A stretch of 64,000 nucleotides of DNA, taken from NCBI GenBank assembly GCA_965278985.1, contig OZ257131.1, positions 620,001 to 684,000 of the forward strand, given 5' to 3'. A model generated the notes under the pieces. It was not told where the DNA came from and did not search any database. It saw nothing but the letters and a program-made list of their open reading frames with translations. This stretch comes from CAISIP01 sp965278985 (GTDB lineage: Bacteria; Pseudomonadota; Gammaproteobacteria; Burkholderiales; Burkholderiaceae_C). Positions 33,801 to 41,796 of this stretch are shown here, in pieces (the first letter of the stretch is position 1; the number at the start of each line of letters is the position of its first letter). Position numbers and translations under genes: made by a program.

Positions 33801-34417
33801 TCTCGGGCCACCTGTTCGACGAAGTGGCCACCGAGGTCCGCCGTTTTGCCAAGCGCCAGATCGGCGACCTGATCGACACCCGCGAGCCGCAGCTGCTGGC
33901 CGGCATCGTGACGGACTTCCGCGTCATCAACGGGCAGCGCGGCAAGCTGGCGCTGTTCAAGCTGGACGACAAGAGCGACACCATCGAGGCGCGTGCCGAC
34001 GAGAACCTGATCAACCTGCACCGCAACCTGTTGAAGGACGATGCGCTGATCATCGTCATGGGCAAGCTGCAGCCGGACCGCTTCTCGGGCGGCATGCAAC
34101 TCACCGTCAACCAGATCTGGGACCTGGAGCAGGCGCGCTGCCGCTTCGGCAAGTTCCTGCGCGTAGCGGTCAATGGCCGGGCGCCGGACGTGGCGGGCAC
34201 GCTCAAGGCGTTTCCGGCGGTGACCGAGGTGTCGGACCAAGGTGAACTGGTGCGCGGCCTGGGCATCCGGCTGCTCGTCCAGCGCGCCGCTGAGGCCGGT
34301 GGCGCCCGTGCCGAGTTGTCCCTGGGAGATGCCAACCGCTTCTATCCCAGCGATGCCGCGCTGGCCCAGTGGCGCGCGCAGGCGGACCAGGGGCAGGCGG
34401 AGATCGTGTACGAGTAG
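30896..34417 (+). CDS. dnaE: DNA polymerase III alpha subunit
   Basis: The 1173-residue replicative polymerase subunit, close to E. coli DnaE (1160). The PHP domain starts FVHLRLHTEFSVVDG, with a degenerate metal site (HLRLH) as usual in proteobacteria. Polymerase palm: PVGPGRGSGAGSLVAYAL, catalytic aspartates in PDFDIDFCQGNRD (about residues 401-413) and the third in KFDFLGL (about residue 571). Fingers motif GADMLRRAMGKKKAEEM and the NKSHAAAYSLLAY segment follow; then the beta-clamp-binding/HhH region and a C-terminal OB fold (LLAGIVTDFRVINGQRGKLA, about residues 1000-1020). The gene is preceded by a TACAAT at leaderless distance. Convergent with a vapC gene 15 bp downstream. Confidence 0.98.
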   Translation: MFVHLRLHTEFSVVDGTTRIDDIAKAAAKDGQPAIAITDLNNVFGGVKFYKAARGAGVKPVLGAEVVMEGLGADAATTSSRVVVLVQNKQGYLNLSELLARSHTQGGRVIPTARWAWLEELSEGLILLSGAQAGPLGGPLLQGDLGRAHEVALKLAAMFPHRFYIELQRASRPDDERHVVAAVQLAARMGLPVVATHPIQFQEPDDYDAHEARVCIADGEILSNRKRVRRFTREQYFKSAAQMEALFADIPSAVQNTLEIAKRCSLTLVLGKPQLPNFPIPLVNGQQLSTEDYFRHVSFEGLEERLAHLYPDVAKRDAVRPRYVERLEFEIGTILKMGFPGYFLIVGDFIIWAKKNGCPVGPGRGSGAGSLVAYALKITDLDPLQYNLLFERFLNPERVSMPDFDIDFCQGNRDRVIDYVKQKYGKEAVSQIATFGTMAAKAAIRDVGRVMDMSYTFCDGISKLVPAKPGQSYTLAYPPEPKKDGDKNNYALELEPLLYERVRNEEDVRNLIEMAQKLEGMTRNIGMHAGGVLIAPGKLTDFCALYQQYGSESAVSQYDKDDVEAIGLVKFDFLGLATLTILEIAREFIAKRHKGQENFAYENLPLDDKATYRLFQEGKTEAVFQFESRGMQGMLRDARPTRLEDLIALNALYRPGPMDLIPSFVNRKHGREPVEYPHPMVAEMLSETYGIMVYQEQVMQTAQILGGYSLGGADMLRRAMGKKKAEEMAEHREIFRAGAAKNGISQDKADEVFDLMEKFAGYGFNKSHAAAYSLLAYHTGWLKVHYTAEFYCANMTVEMGDTDKLKVLYMDAEMMGISFEPPDVNRGMHRFEPVSDKVIRYGLGAVKGTGQQAIEAIVAAREEGGPFRSLFDFCVRVDRSRMNKRSVEALIKAGAFDSLNMNRAALVASIDLAFDFAATVQANANQGGLFDDGDDGHGSSTQEPPLVEATPWGVKERLVLEKTAIGFYLSGHLFDEVATEVRRFAKRQIGDLIDTREPQLLAGIVTDFRVINGQRGKLALFKLDDKSDTIEARADENLINLHRNLLKDDALIIVMGKLQPDRFSGGMQLTVNQIWDLEQARCRFGKFLRVAVNGRAPDVAGTLKAFPAVTEVSDQGELVRGLGIRLLVQRAAEAGGARAELSLGDANRFYPSDAALAQWRAQADQGQAEIVYE

Positions 34418-34432
34418 CTGCGGCGAGGGCGC

Positions 34433-34870
34433 CTATGCGGGGTCCAGCAGCGTGAACTGCGTGCGTCCCAGCAGCTTCCTGAAATCCGCATCGAATGTGA
34501 CCAGGTGCTCGCCGGTCTGTACCACGGCAGCGGCCAGCCAGGCATCCGGCAGCGCATTGGCGCTGAGTTGCCTGTCCAGGCAGAGCTGCCTGAACAGGGA
34601 CCATTCCGCACCCAACGACGCCAGTGCGACGCCCTGCACGGACAGCAGCGAATCCAGGAAGGCCATTGCATCGTCCATGGGCGTGGGATGCTTGAAGATC
34701 TTCGGATGCGTGACCAACCGAAGGAAGCTGGCAACGACCATCGGCATCAGCTTGAGGCTGGCGCCGCGGGCGCACGCTGCCACCGCCTCTTCCAGGCATT
34801 CCCGCGCGCGTTGGTGATGCGGATGGTCGCTGCGCGAGGCGGCGACCAGTACATTGACGTCAGGTGTCAT
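34433..34870 (-). CDS. vapC: PIN-domain toxin, VapC type (system 1)
   Basis: A 145-residue PIN ribonuclease. The first acidic residue is Asp4 (MTPDVNVLVAASRSDHP), and the C-terminal pair is NALPDAWLAAAV and HLVTFDADFRKLL, completing the magnesium site. VapC toxins cleave tRNA or rRNA; the target is unknown. It overlaps the upstream antitoxin by 11 bp, the standard arrangement for coupled translation. Its stop is 15 bp from the convergent dnaE stop. Confidence 0.88.
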   Translation of the reverse strand: MTPDVNVLVAASRSDHPHHQRARECLEEAVAACARGASLKLMPMVVASFLRLVTHPKIFKHPTPMDDAMAFLDSLLSVQGVALASLGAEWSLFRQLCLDRQLSANALPDAWLAAAVVQTGEHLVTFDADFRKLLGRTQFTLLDPA

Positions 34871-35117
34871 CGTCCGCCGCGTCCAGCAGCGCCTGGTTGC
34901 TCAGCGGATCGAGCCCGTCCACCAAGCCACCGCGCCCTTTGAACACCGCCAGCCTCGGCGTCCTGCCGATGGCACCGGCCATGTCCATCCGCTGGCCCGC
35001 ACGCAGGCGCAGATGCAGACCTTCCTCGATCAACCGGGTAAGGCTGGTCCTTTGTTGCGCCGCCAGTGCCTTGGCATCCGCGAGCAGGGCGTCGTTGATG
35101 TCGAGCGTGGTTTTCAT
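34860..35117 (-). CDS. vapB: Ribbon-helix-helix antitoxin, VapB type (system 1)
   Basis: An 85-residue antitoxin. The N-terminus MKTTLDINDALLADAKALAA is a ribbon-helix-helix DNA-binding strand plus helix, and the rest (RTPRLAVFKGRGGLVDGLDP) is the toxin-neutralising tail. An inverted repeat overlaps its predicted -10 (35124-35142), so autorepression is likely. The -10 hexamer ends 6 nt before the ATG, predicting a leaderless mRNA; no Shine-Dalgarno is seen. Confidence 0.85.
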   Translation of the reverse strand: MKTTLDINDALLADAKALAAQQRTSLTRLIEEGLHLRLRAGQRMDMAGAIGRTPRLAVFKGRGGLVDGLDPLSNQALLDAADDDT

Positions 35118-35123
35118 GCGGCC

Positions 35124-35142
35124 ATGATACAGAAATCTGTAT
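35124..35142 (-). promoter_or_regulatory. vapBC-1 promoter -10 with overlapping operator palindrome
   Basis: On the minus strand TATCAT (35124-35129) ends 6 nt before vapB ATG. It overlaps the inverted repeat ATACAG-AAAT-CTGTAT (35127-35142, perfect 6-bp arms). A VapB-VapC complex bound here would block RNA polymerase. Confidence 0.65.
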
Positions 35143-35153
35143 TCTCGGTGCTG

Positions 35154-36695
35154 TCACACCACCAGCTCGATCAGGAACGGCCCGTCCTGCCGGAAGCTCC
35201 GCGCCATCAGGTCCGCGCATTGCTCCATGGTGGTGGCCCGTGCGGCTTCCACGCCCATGCCTTGGGCGAGCTTCACCCAGTCCAGGTCGGGGTTGCCGAG
35301 GTCGAGCATGTGCATAGCGGTGGGGCCAGGCGTGGCGCCCACGCCCTTGTATTCGCCGACCAGAATGGCGTACTGGCGGTTGTTGAAGAGGACGGTGGTG
35401 ACGGGCAGGCGCTCGCGCGCCTGGGTCCACAGGGCCTGCAGCGAATACATGGCCGAGCCGTCGGCCTGCAGGCTGATCACGCGGCGCTGGCCTCGGGCCG
35501 CGATGGCCGCGCCTGTGGCCACGGGCAGGCCGTCGCCGATGGCGCCACCGGCCAGGTGCAGCCAGTCGTGGGCCGGGGCGGCGTGGGTGTGGCGGTAGAA
35601 GCCACGGCCGAAGGTGATGCTCTCGTCGGAGACGATGGCATGCTCGGGCATCAGCGCGGCCAGGGTGCGGGCCATGCCTTCGGGGGTGGGCGCGCCGGTG
35701 GCCACCTCGGGGCGGGGGCCGGCGGAGGGGATGGCCGCCTGCGGGGCATGGAGCGCGTCGGCCAGGGCCTGCAGCGCGGCCACGGCGTCCTGGTCCGGCC
35801 GTGACAACACGTGCAGGCGGGCCTCGGGCGCGTACTGCGTGGAGGGTTTGCCGGGATAGGCGAAGAAGCCCACGGGCGGCTTGGCGTTGACCAGGATGAT
35901 GTCTTCGAAGCGGCGCAGTGCCTCGATCGCCTGGTCCATGCCGTAGGGCACTTTCTCGATCTGCAGACGGCCCTGGCCGCGCGCCAGATGGGCGCTCACG
36001 TAGTCGGCCATCAGCGTCGTGCCCGTGGCCTGGGCGATGCGCCACGCGAGGGGTTGGCCGTCGGCCAGCAGGGCGCCGCCTGCGAGCAACACCAGTACGT
36101 TGTGGCCACTGCGCAGCACACGCGCGGCGTTCTCCACGGCGTGGGGGTCGAATGCGGTGGGGGCGGGCACGGACAAGGTGTCGGCCACGATGCCTCCCTC
36201 GTCCCAGGAGGCATCGGACGGCAGGATGAGCGTCGCGATCTGGCCGGGTGCCGTGCGCGCGGCCTGCACCGCGGCGGCGGCGTCGCGGCCCACGTCGGCG
36301 GCCTGGCTGCTGGTGCGCACCCAGGCCGAGACCGTGCGGGCGAGGGCGTCCGTGTCGGCCGTGAGCGGTGCGTCGTGCGGCCGGTGGTAGGTGGCCTGGT
36401 CGCCCACGATGTTCACGATGCCGGCACGCGCACGACGCGCGTTGTGCAGGTTCGCGAGGCCATTGGCCAGGCCGGGTCCGCAGTGCAGCAGCGTGCAGGC
36501 GGGTTTGCGGGCGATGCGCCAGTAACCGTCGGCCATGCCGGTGACCACGTTTTCCTGCAGGCCCAGCACGCAATGCATGCCGGGCACCTGGTCCAGCGCC
36601 GCGACGAAGTGCATTTCGCTGGTGCCGGGGTTGGCGAAACAGGTGTCCACGCCGGACTGCAGCAGGGTGTGGACGAGGCTCTTGGCGCCATTCAT
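35154..36695 (-). CDS. ThDP-dependent enzyme, acetolactate synthase large-subunit-like
   Basis: A 513-residue thiamine-diphosphate enzyme of the benzoylformate decarboxylase/acetolactate synthase-like family. The N-terminal PYR domain starts MNGAKSLVHTLLQSGVDTCF, with the catalytic glutamate in LGLQENVVTGMADGYWR (about residue 49); the C-terminal PP domain has the ThDP/Mg motif as QADGSAMYSLQAL...NN (about residues 430-458), with ADG instead of GDG. It is shorter than true IlvB (about 560-590) and has no partner IlvN, so a decarboxylase or carboligase of unknown substrate is more likely than acetolactate synthesis. It lies between tolA and vapBC on the same strand, without close spacing to tolA. 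Confidence 0.83.
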   Translation of the reverse strand: MNGAKSLVHTLLQSGVDTCFANPGTSEMHFVAALDQVPGMHCVLGLQENVVTGMADGYWRIARKPACTLLHCGPGLANGLANLHNARRARAGIVNIVGDQATYHRPHDAPLTADTDALARTVSAWVRTSSQAADVGRDAAAAVQAARTAPGQIATLILPSDASWDEGGIVADTLSVPAPTAFDPHAVENAARVLRSGHNVLVLLAGGALLADGQPLAWRIAQATGTTLMADYVSAHLARGQGRLQIEKVPYGMDQAIEALRRFEDIILVNAKPPVGFFAYPGKPSTQYAPEARLHVLSRPDQDAVAALQALADALHAPQAAIPSAGPRPEVATGAPTPEGMARTLAALMPEHAIVSDESITFGRGFYRHTHAAPAHDWLHLAGGAIGDGLPVATGAAIAARGQRRVISLQADGSAMYSLQALWTQARERLPVTTVLFNNRQYAILVGEYKGVGATPGPTAMHMLDLGNPDLDWVKLAQGMGVEAARATTMEQCADLMARSFRQDGPFLIELVV

Positions 36696-36795
36696 GGAAG
36701 GGGCTCCTCGGTGAGGGTTGTGCGGGAGAGGTGTGCCAGCTTACGCGACGCGGAGGCCGACCGTCGACCGGCTGCCGTGTTTCTGGAAAGGCGGT

Positions 36796-36810
36796 GGCGC
36801 GCTGCGCGCC
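36796..36810 (-). terminator. Dyad after tolA stop
   Basis: GGCGCGC-T-GCGCGCC lies 13-27 bp after the tolA stop, but without a U-tract. It may mark the end of the tol transcript; 36696-36822 otherwise shows no gene. Confidence 0.3.
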
Positions 36811-36822
36811 GGTAGGCGACGC

Positions 36823-37740
36823 TCAGTCGCGCGGCCGGAAGCTGATCTCGAGCACCGACGGGACGCGCCCGTTGGTGTCACGCGGCAGGGTCTCGGTCTT
36901 GTCGATGGCGCGCAGTACGGCATCGTCCCAGCCCTTGTTGCCACTGGTCTTGACCAGCTTGCGGCTGGTGATGGTGCCGTCAAGCTCGGCACGCACTTCC
37001 ACCACCGCCGTGGGGTTGTTGGCCGGGTCTTCGGTGAAGACGATATTGGGCTTGACCTTGGCCGCTACCTTGCTGCCGTAGCTGGCGGAGGGGCCGCTGG
37101 ACTGGGCTGCCGTGCCTGTCGCAGAAGGGCTGCCCGTGGCGCCTGCCAAGCCAGCGATGCGTGCCAAGTTGGCCTTTCGATCAGCTTCCTGGCGAGCTTC
37201 TTGCGCTTTCTGGTCCTGCTGGCGCTTGGCATCCTGCTCGCGCTTCTTGTCCTGCGCCAGCTTCTCGGCCTTGTCCTTTTCCTTTTGCGCCTTCTCTTCC
37301 TGTTCCTGCTTTTCCTCCAGCGCGCGCTTCTTTTCCTGGGCCAGCTTCTGATCGGCGCGCTGCTTCTGTTCGCGCTCGCGCGCTTCCTGCTGGCGGGCCT
37401 CCTCGCGCTTCTTTTCTTCCTGTTGCCGCTTTTCGCGCTGTTGCACGATGTCGGCGTTGTCCGGTTGCCGGGCGGGTGGAGCGGGAGGCGTGACCGGGGC
37501 AGGGCGTGGGGGCGGCGGAGCAACAGGCGCGGCCTCGACGAGCTTGGGCGCTGCCTGTTGCGGCACGCGCGACCAGAGTTCGGCCTCGGCCACGGGGGTG
37601 TCTGTGCTGCTCTTCCAGCGCAGGCCCCAGGTCAGCGCGGCCACCAGCAGCAGGTGCGCGACCACGGCCAGCACCAGCGCACGGGGCAGGCCGCCGGTCT
37701 GCGGCGGGGCGAACTCCAGGTGGTCGGCGCTGGCGTTCAT
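36823..37740 (-). CDS. tolA: Cell-envelope integrity protein TolA
   Basis: A 305-residue inner-membrane anchored protein of the Tol-Pal system. One N-terminal membrane helix (ALVLAVVAHLLLVAALTWGL, about residues 21-40), a Pro-rich segment (about 70-92), a long charged coiled coil of Lys/Glu/Gln/Arg (about residues 98-195), a Ser/Gly hinge, and a C-terminal TonB/TolA-like domain (about residues 220-305) with VKPNIVFTEDP, AVVEVRAELDGTI and WDDAVLRAI. It links TolQ/TolR proton-motive energy to Pal at the outer membrane during division. It lies 10 bp after tolR. tolB and pal do not follow here. Confidence 0.95.
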   Translation of the reverse strand: MNASADHLEFAPPQTGGLPRALVLAVVAHLLLVAALTWGLRWKSSTDTPVAEAELWSRVPQQAAPKLVEAAPVAPPPPRPAPVTPPAPPARQPDNADIVQQREKRQQEEKKREEARQQEAREREQKQRADQKLAQEKKRALEEKQEQEEKAQKEKDKAEKLAQDKKREQDAKRQQDQKAQEARQEADRKANLARIAGLAGATGSPSATGTAAQSSGPSASYGSKVAAKVKPNIVFTEDPANNPTAVVEVRAELDGTITSRKLVKTSGNKGWDDAVLRAIDKTETLPRDTNGRVPSVLEISFRPRD

Positions 37741-37750
37741 GGCGCGGGCC

Positions 37751-38170
<420 letters not shown>

Positions 38171-38182
38171 GCCGCGGCGCTC

Positions 38183-38875
38183 CTAGCGTCCCGACGCCGA
38201 CTGGGCGCCGGCGTTGCGTTGCAGGATGTTGGAGAACTCTTCCATGAAGGTCTCCAGGCGGATGGCGATGCGGTCGATGTCGCGCGCGAAGCGGTTGTAG
38301 GCCACCACGGCGGGGATGGCCGCGAAGAGGCCGATGGCGGTGGCCACCAAGGCTTCGGCGATGCCGGGCGCCACGGTGGACAGTGTGACCTGCTGCAGGT
38401 TGGCCAGGCCGGTGAAGGCATGCATGATGCCCCACACCGTGCCGAAGAGGCCGACATACGGGGACACCGAACCCACCGATGCGAGGAACGACAGGTTGGT
38501 CTCCACCTCGTCCATCTCGCGCTGGAAGCTGGCACGCATGGCGCGGCGCGCGCCGTCCATGAGGGTGCCGACATCCACGATGCGGCGTTCGCGCAGCTTC
38601 TGGTATTCGCGCATGCCGCTGGCGAAGATGCGCTCCATGGCGCCGGAGTCGCGGCCGTTCTTGGTGGCTGCAGCAAAAAGATCATTGAGGCTGGTGCCGG
38701 ACCAGAACTCGCGCTCGAAGGTCTCGTTCTCGCGCTTGATGCGCGCCAGCGCCGCCAGCTTGCGGAAGATCGCGGCCCAGCTGGCGATGGAGACACCTAC
38801 CAGCAGGAGCATGACCAGTTGAACCACGATGCTGGCATTGAGTACCAGATGCAGGATCGACAGGTCTTGGGTCAT
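38183..38875 (-). CDS. tolQ: Tol-Pal subunit TolQ (MotA/ExbB family)
   Basis: A 230-residue membrane protein with three helices: residues 12-33 (LNASIVVQLVMLLLVGVSIA), about 132-155 (SVSPYVGLFGTVWGIMHAF) and about 168-192 (IAEALVATAIGLFAAIPAV). The glycine-rich GLFGTVWGIM and the threonine of ALVATAIGLFAAIPA are the TolQ/ExbB proton-channel signatures. ATG 38875 is 4 bp after the ybgC stop. A longer frame to 39061 is antisense-like and lies within ybgC. Confidence 0.95.
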   Translation of the reverse strand: MTQDLSILHLVLNASIVVQLVMLLLVGVSIASWAAIFRKLAALARIKRENETFEREFWSGTSLNDLFAAATKNGRDSGAMERIFASGMREYQKLRERRIVDVGTLMDGARRAMRASFQREMDEVETNLSFLASVGSVSPYVGLFGTVWGIMHAFTGLANLQQVTLSTVAPGIAEALVATAIGLFAAIPAVVAYNRFARDIDRIAIRLETFMEEFSNILQRNAGAQSASGR

Positions 38876-38879
38876 GTTG

Positions 38880-39290
38880 TCAGAGAAGATCGAGGAGATG
38901 AGGGGGAATGCGCGCGGGCCGCAACGTGTCGCTGCGGACCCAGCCGATACGGATGGTGCCCTCGCACAGCAGGGCGTCGTCGCCGCGGCGGCAGGCCTGC
39001 TGCGCGATTGTGAGGCACGCGCGGCCCTTGTCCTGCAGGGCAGCTGTAACAACGAGTTCATCGTCCAGGCGGGCGGGCAGCAGGTAACGCAGCTGCGTGT
39101 CGCTCACCACGAACATGCATCCCGTCGCGTCACGCAGGGCCCGCTGCCCGATGCCCAGCGCGCGCAGCCACTCGGTGCGCGCGCGTTCGAAGAACTTCAG
39201 GTAGTTGGCATAGAACACCACGCCGCCGGCGTCGGTGTCCTCCCAGTACACCCGCACCGGCCAGGCGAAGGCGGGCGCCGCTGCACCCAT
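38880..39290 (-). CDS. ybgC: Tol-Pal associated acyl-CoA thioesterase YbgC
   Basis: A 136-residue hot-dog thioesterase. The signature is YWEDTDAGGVVFYANYLKFFERARTEWLR, seen as YWEDTDAGGVVFYANY (about residues 16-31) with the catalytic Asp. It is the conserved first gene of ybgC-tolQRA. ATG 39290 is chosen because the conserved domain starts 12 residues later; the frame continues to 39401, but that extra part lies in a dispersed intergenic repeat (39330-39440) and is not protein-like. Confidence 0.92.
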   Translation of the reverse strand: MGAAAPAFAWPVRVYWEDTDAGGVVFYANYLKFFERARTEWLRALGIGQRALRDATGCMFVVSDTQLRYLLPARLDDELVVTAALQDKGRACLTIAQQACRRGDDALLCEGTIRIGWVRSDTLRPARIPPHLLDLL

Positions 39291-39329
39291 CTCAGCTTTC
39301 CACGGCGCTGCGCGCCACCCGGAGGCCAT

Positions 39330-39440
39330 GCAACGAAGAGGTCCCTTCCAGCGGCCGCCGCGGAACTGGCTCTGCCAGGCCGCTGGCGGCGCCCCCTGCA
39401 AGGGGGTTGGCGTAGCGACACGAAGTGCGCGGAGACTGGG
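39330..39440 (-). repeat. Comamonadaceae-type dispersed intergenic repeat with GC hairpin
   Basis: The spacer between the aminotransferase and ybgC contains a compact GC-rich element with the perfect dyad CCCCCT-GCA-AGGGGG (39392-39406), and the flanking text GGAGACTGGGGGT and GCGGCCGCCGCGGAACTGG. I recall near-identical sequences between genes in Acidovorax-like genomes (memory, not checked). It may end transcription from the rib operon before ybgC. Confidence 0.5.
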
Positions 39441-39446
39441 GGTGTT

Positions 39447-40634
39447 TCATTTCAACCAGTCGCCGATGCGCTGGACGGCCGTCTGCAACTGTTCCATGGA
39501 ACTGGCGCTGGAGAAGCGGATGAAGCGCGAGGTCTCTGCCGTACCGAAGTCTCGCCCGGGCGTGGCCGCCACGTGGGCGTGGCGCATCATCTCGAAGGCG
39601 AACTCCCAGCTGCCTGCCAGGCCCAGGCGTTCGCAGGCCTGTGAACAATCGGCCCAGGCGTAGAAGGCGCCATCGGGCACCACCGGCACCGGCAGGCCCA
39701 CCCCGGCCAGCGCGGGCACGAAGAAATCGCGCCGCGCGCGGAAGGCCTCGCGCCGCGCCTCGTATTCACGGATGCTCTCGTCTTCGAAGCAGGCGAGCGC
39801 CGCGTACTGGGCCACGGTGCTGGGGCAGATGAAGAGGTTCTGCGCCAGCCGCTCGACCACCGGCACCAGGTCCGGGGGCACCACCAGCCAGCCCAGGCGC
39901 CAGCCCGTCATGTTGAAGTACTTGCTGAAGCTGTTGATGCTGATGACCTGGTCGTCGAGTGCGAGTGCGCTCTGGCCGTAGGTGGGATCGAAGCCCAGCC
40001 CCAGGTAGATCTCGTCGACCAGCGTGATGCCGCCGCGCCGTTGCACGATGCCGTGGATGCGCCGCAGTTCGTCGGGGTGGATGGAGGTGCCCGTGGGGTT
40101 GGAGGGCGAGGCCAGCAGCACACCGCGCGTGCGGCCGTCCTTCCAGGCGCTTTCGACCTTGTCCGCGCTGAGCTGGTAGCGCTCGGAGGCGGTTGTGGGG
40201 ATCAGCACCGCCGTGCCCTCCGCCGCCGACACGAAATGCCGGTTGCAGGGGTAGCTGGGGTCGGGCATCAGGATCTCGTCACCGGCATCCACCAGCGCCA
40301 GGCAGGCGAGCTGCAACGCGGCCGAGGCACCGGCCGTGACCACGATGCGCGCAGGCTCCACGGAGAGGCCGAAGCGGCTGCGGTACCACGCGCTGATGCG
40401 CTCGCGCAGCGCGGGCAGGCCGGTCGCCTGGGTGTACTGCGTGTGGCCGCGTGCAATGGCGCGTTCGGCGGCTTCGCGCACCAGCGGTGGCGCCGTGAAG
40501 TCGGGCTCGCCGATGTTCAGGAAGACCATCGGCTTGTCGCCGCCGGCCGCCATGCGCGCCAGCTCGGTGGCGGCCTTGGCCACTTCCATCACGTAGAAGG
40601 GTTCGATGCGCTCGGCGCGCCGGGCCAGCCTCAT
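39447..40634 (-). CDS. Class I/II PLP-dependent aminotransferase
   Basis: A 395-residue fold-type I aminotransferase. The cofactor lysine is in SINSFSKYFNMTGWRLGW (about residue 236), with SPSNPTGTSIHPDEL (about residues 168-182) and the carboxylate-binding arginine in SRFIRFSSA near the C-terminus. It resembles AspC/Aat-like enzymes using aromatic, aspartate or valine substrates; specificity unclear. It overlaps nusB by 4 bp (ATGA) and so is the last gene of the rib-nusB transcript. Confidence 0.88.
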   Translation of the reverse strand: MRLARRAERIEPFYVMEVAKAATELARMAAGGDKPMVFLNIGEPDFTAPPLVREAAERAIARGHTQYTQATGLPALRERISAWYRSRFGLSVEPARIVVTAGASAALQLACLALVDAGDEILMPDPSYPCNRHFVSAAEGTAVLIPTTASERYQLSADKVESAWKDGRTRGVLLASPSNPTGTSIHPDELRRIHGIVQRRGGITLVDEIYLGLGFDPTYGQSALALDDQVISINSFSKYFNMTGWRLGWLVVPPDLVPVVERLAQNLFICPSTVAQYAALACFEDESIREYEARREAFRARRDFFVPALAGVGLPVPVVPDGAFYAWADCSQACERLGLAGSWEFAFEMMRHAHVAATPGRDFGTAETSRFIRFSSASSMEQLQTAVQRIGDWLK

Positions 40635-41284
40635 GGCGCGTCGTCGGCCGCAGGGGGCGTGTCGGTGGCGGGTGCGTCCGTCCTGCTGGCGTTGTCGGGC
40701 GTGCCGGCGGCTTCAGCAGTATCCGCGGTGGTACGGGTCTTCTTGCCCGTGCGCGGAGGCTGTGCACGGTCACGCGCGACCTCGGCGGCGCGCAGCTGCG
40801 GCGCGAGGCCGTTGAGCACGCCGTTCACATACTTGTGGCCGTCGGTGCCGCCGAATTCCTTGGCCAGTTCGATGCATTCGTTGAGCACCACGCGCCAGGG
40901 TACGTCCAGGCAATGCTGCAACTCGTAGACGCCGATCCACATGGTGGCGTGCTCGATGGGCGATATTTCCGCCATCTTGCGGTCCAGCAACGGCGTAATC
41001 AGCGCGTCCAGCTGCGCCGCCTGTTCCACGCAGCCCACCAGCAGCGCGTCGAAATGCAGGCTGTCGCACTTGTTGAAGCCGGCGAGGTCGCGCGTGAAGG
41101 CATTGATGGCGTCGACGCCATTGCCGCCCACGATGTGCTGGTACAGCGCCTGCAACGCGAATTCGCGCGAGCGGCTGCGGGCGGACTTGCTGGCGGCCTT
41201 GCGGGCGCCGGTGCTGGTGAGGCCGGTGCGCGACTGGCGCGGTGGCCGCGTCGCCTTGCCGGGAGGCACGAAAGGCTCGCTCAT
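40631..41284 (-). CDS. nusB: Transcription antitermination factor NusB
   Basis: A 217-residue protein whose central 140 residues form the all-helical NusB domain: RSREFALQALYQHIVGG (about residues 38-54), ATMWIGVYEL and VVLNECIELAKEFGGTDGHKYVNGVLN (as VVLNECIELAKEFGG, about residues 133-147). It binds boxA RNA with NusE (S10) during rRNA transcription. A basic N-terminal extension and an Ala/Thr/Pro-rich tail of about 45 residues make it longer than E. coli NusB (139). It overlaps ribH and the aminotransferase by 4 bp each. The ribH-nusB pairing is widespread. Confidence 0.95.
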   Translation of the reverse strand: MSEPFVPPGKATRPPRQSRTGLTSTGARKAASKSARSRSREFALQALYQHIVGGNGVDAINAFTRDLAGFNKCDSLHFDALLVGCVEQAAQLDALITPLLDRKMAEISPIEHATMWIGVYELQHCLDVPWRVVLNECIELAKEFGGTDGHKYVNGVLNGLAPQLRAAEVARDRAQPPRTGKKTRTTADTAEAAGTPDNASRTDAPATDTPPAADDAP

Positions 41285-41757
41285 CCGATGTCCTCCAGCA
41301 GGTTGGCCAGTTCCACCGCCACGCGGGCCGCGTCGCGGCCCTTTTCCGTCTGGCGGGCGACAGCCTGCTCCATGTTCTCGGTGGTGAGGATGGCATTGGC
41401 GATGGGCGTCTGGCTGTCCAGCGCGACGCGGCTCACGCCCGCGCCGGATTCGTTGGCCACCAGCTCGAAGTGGTAGGTCTCGCCGCGGATGATGCAGCCC
41501 AAGGCGACCAGGGCGTCGTACTTGCCGGATTCCGCCAGCGCCTGCAGTGCCACCGGTATCTCCAGCGCGCCGGGCACCTGCACGTGCAGCAGGTTGTCGT
41601 CCGCCACGCCCAGCAGCCGCAGTTCGTCCTTGCAGGCCTTGGCCAGGGCATCCGTGACGGACGCATTGAAGCGCGCCTGCACGATGCCTATGCGCAGGTC
41701 CTTGCCGTCGAGGCGATGGTCGCTGGATTCCAGCCGACCTTTGTCCGCACCAAACAT
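41281..41757 (-). CDS. ribH: 6,7-dimethyl-8-ribityllumazine synthase
   Basis: A 158-residue enzyme condensing 3,4-dihydroxy-2-butanone 4-phosphate with the ribitylaminouracil. Landmarks: ARFNASVTDALAKACKDEL (about residues 29-47), VPGALEIPVALQ, and the phosphate/catalytic loop GCIIRGETYHFELVAN (about residues 88-103) with its His. It is followed by nusB with a 4-bp overlap and preceded by ribBX. Confidence 0.96.
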   Translation of the reverse strand: MFGADKGRLESSDHRLDGKDLRIGIVQARFNASVTDALAKACKDELRLLGVADDNLLHVQVPGALEIPVALQALAESGKYDALVALGCIIRGETYHFELVANESGAGVSRVALDSQTPIANAILTTENMEQAVARQTEKGRDAARVAVELANLLEDIG

Positions 41758-41796
41758 GATGTGTACTCCGTGATTCCGAATGGGGCTGTCAATGCG

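Noticed and set aside
31898..34240. 780-codon open frame antisense to dnaE
   Set aside because: GC-rich shadow; no motifs, no ribosome-binding site.
39291..39401. N-terminal extension of ybgC
   Set aside because: It lies within the intergenic repeat and is not similar to hot-dog proteins; ATG 39290 fits the family.
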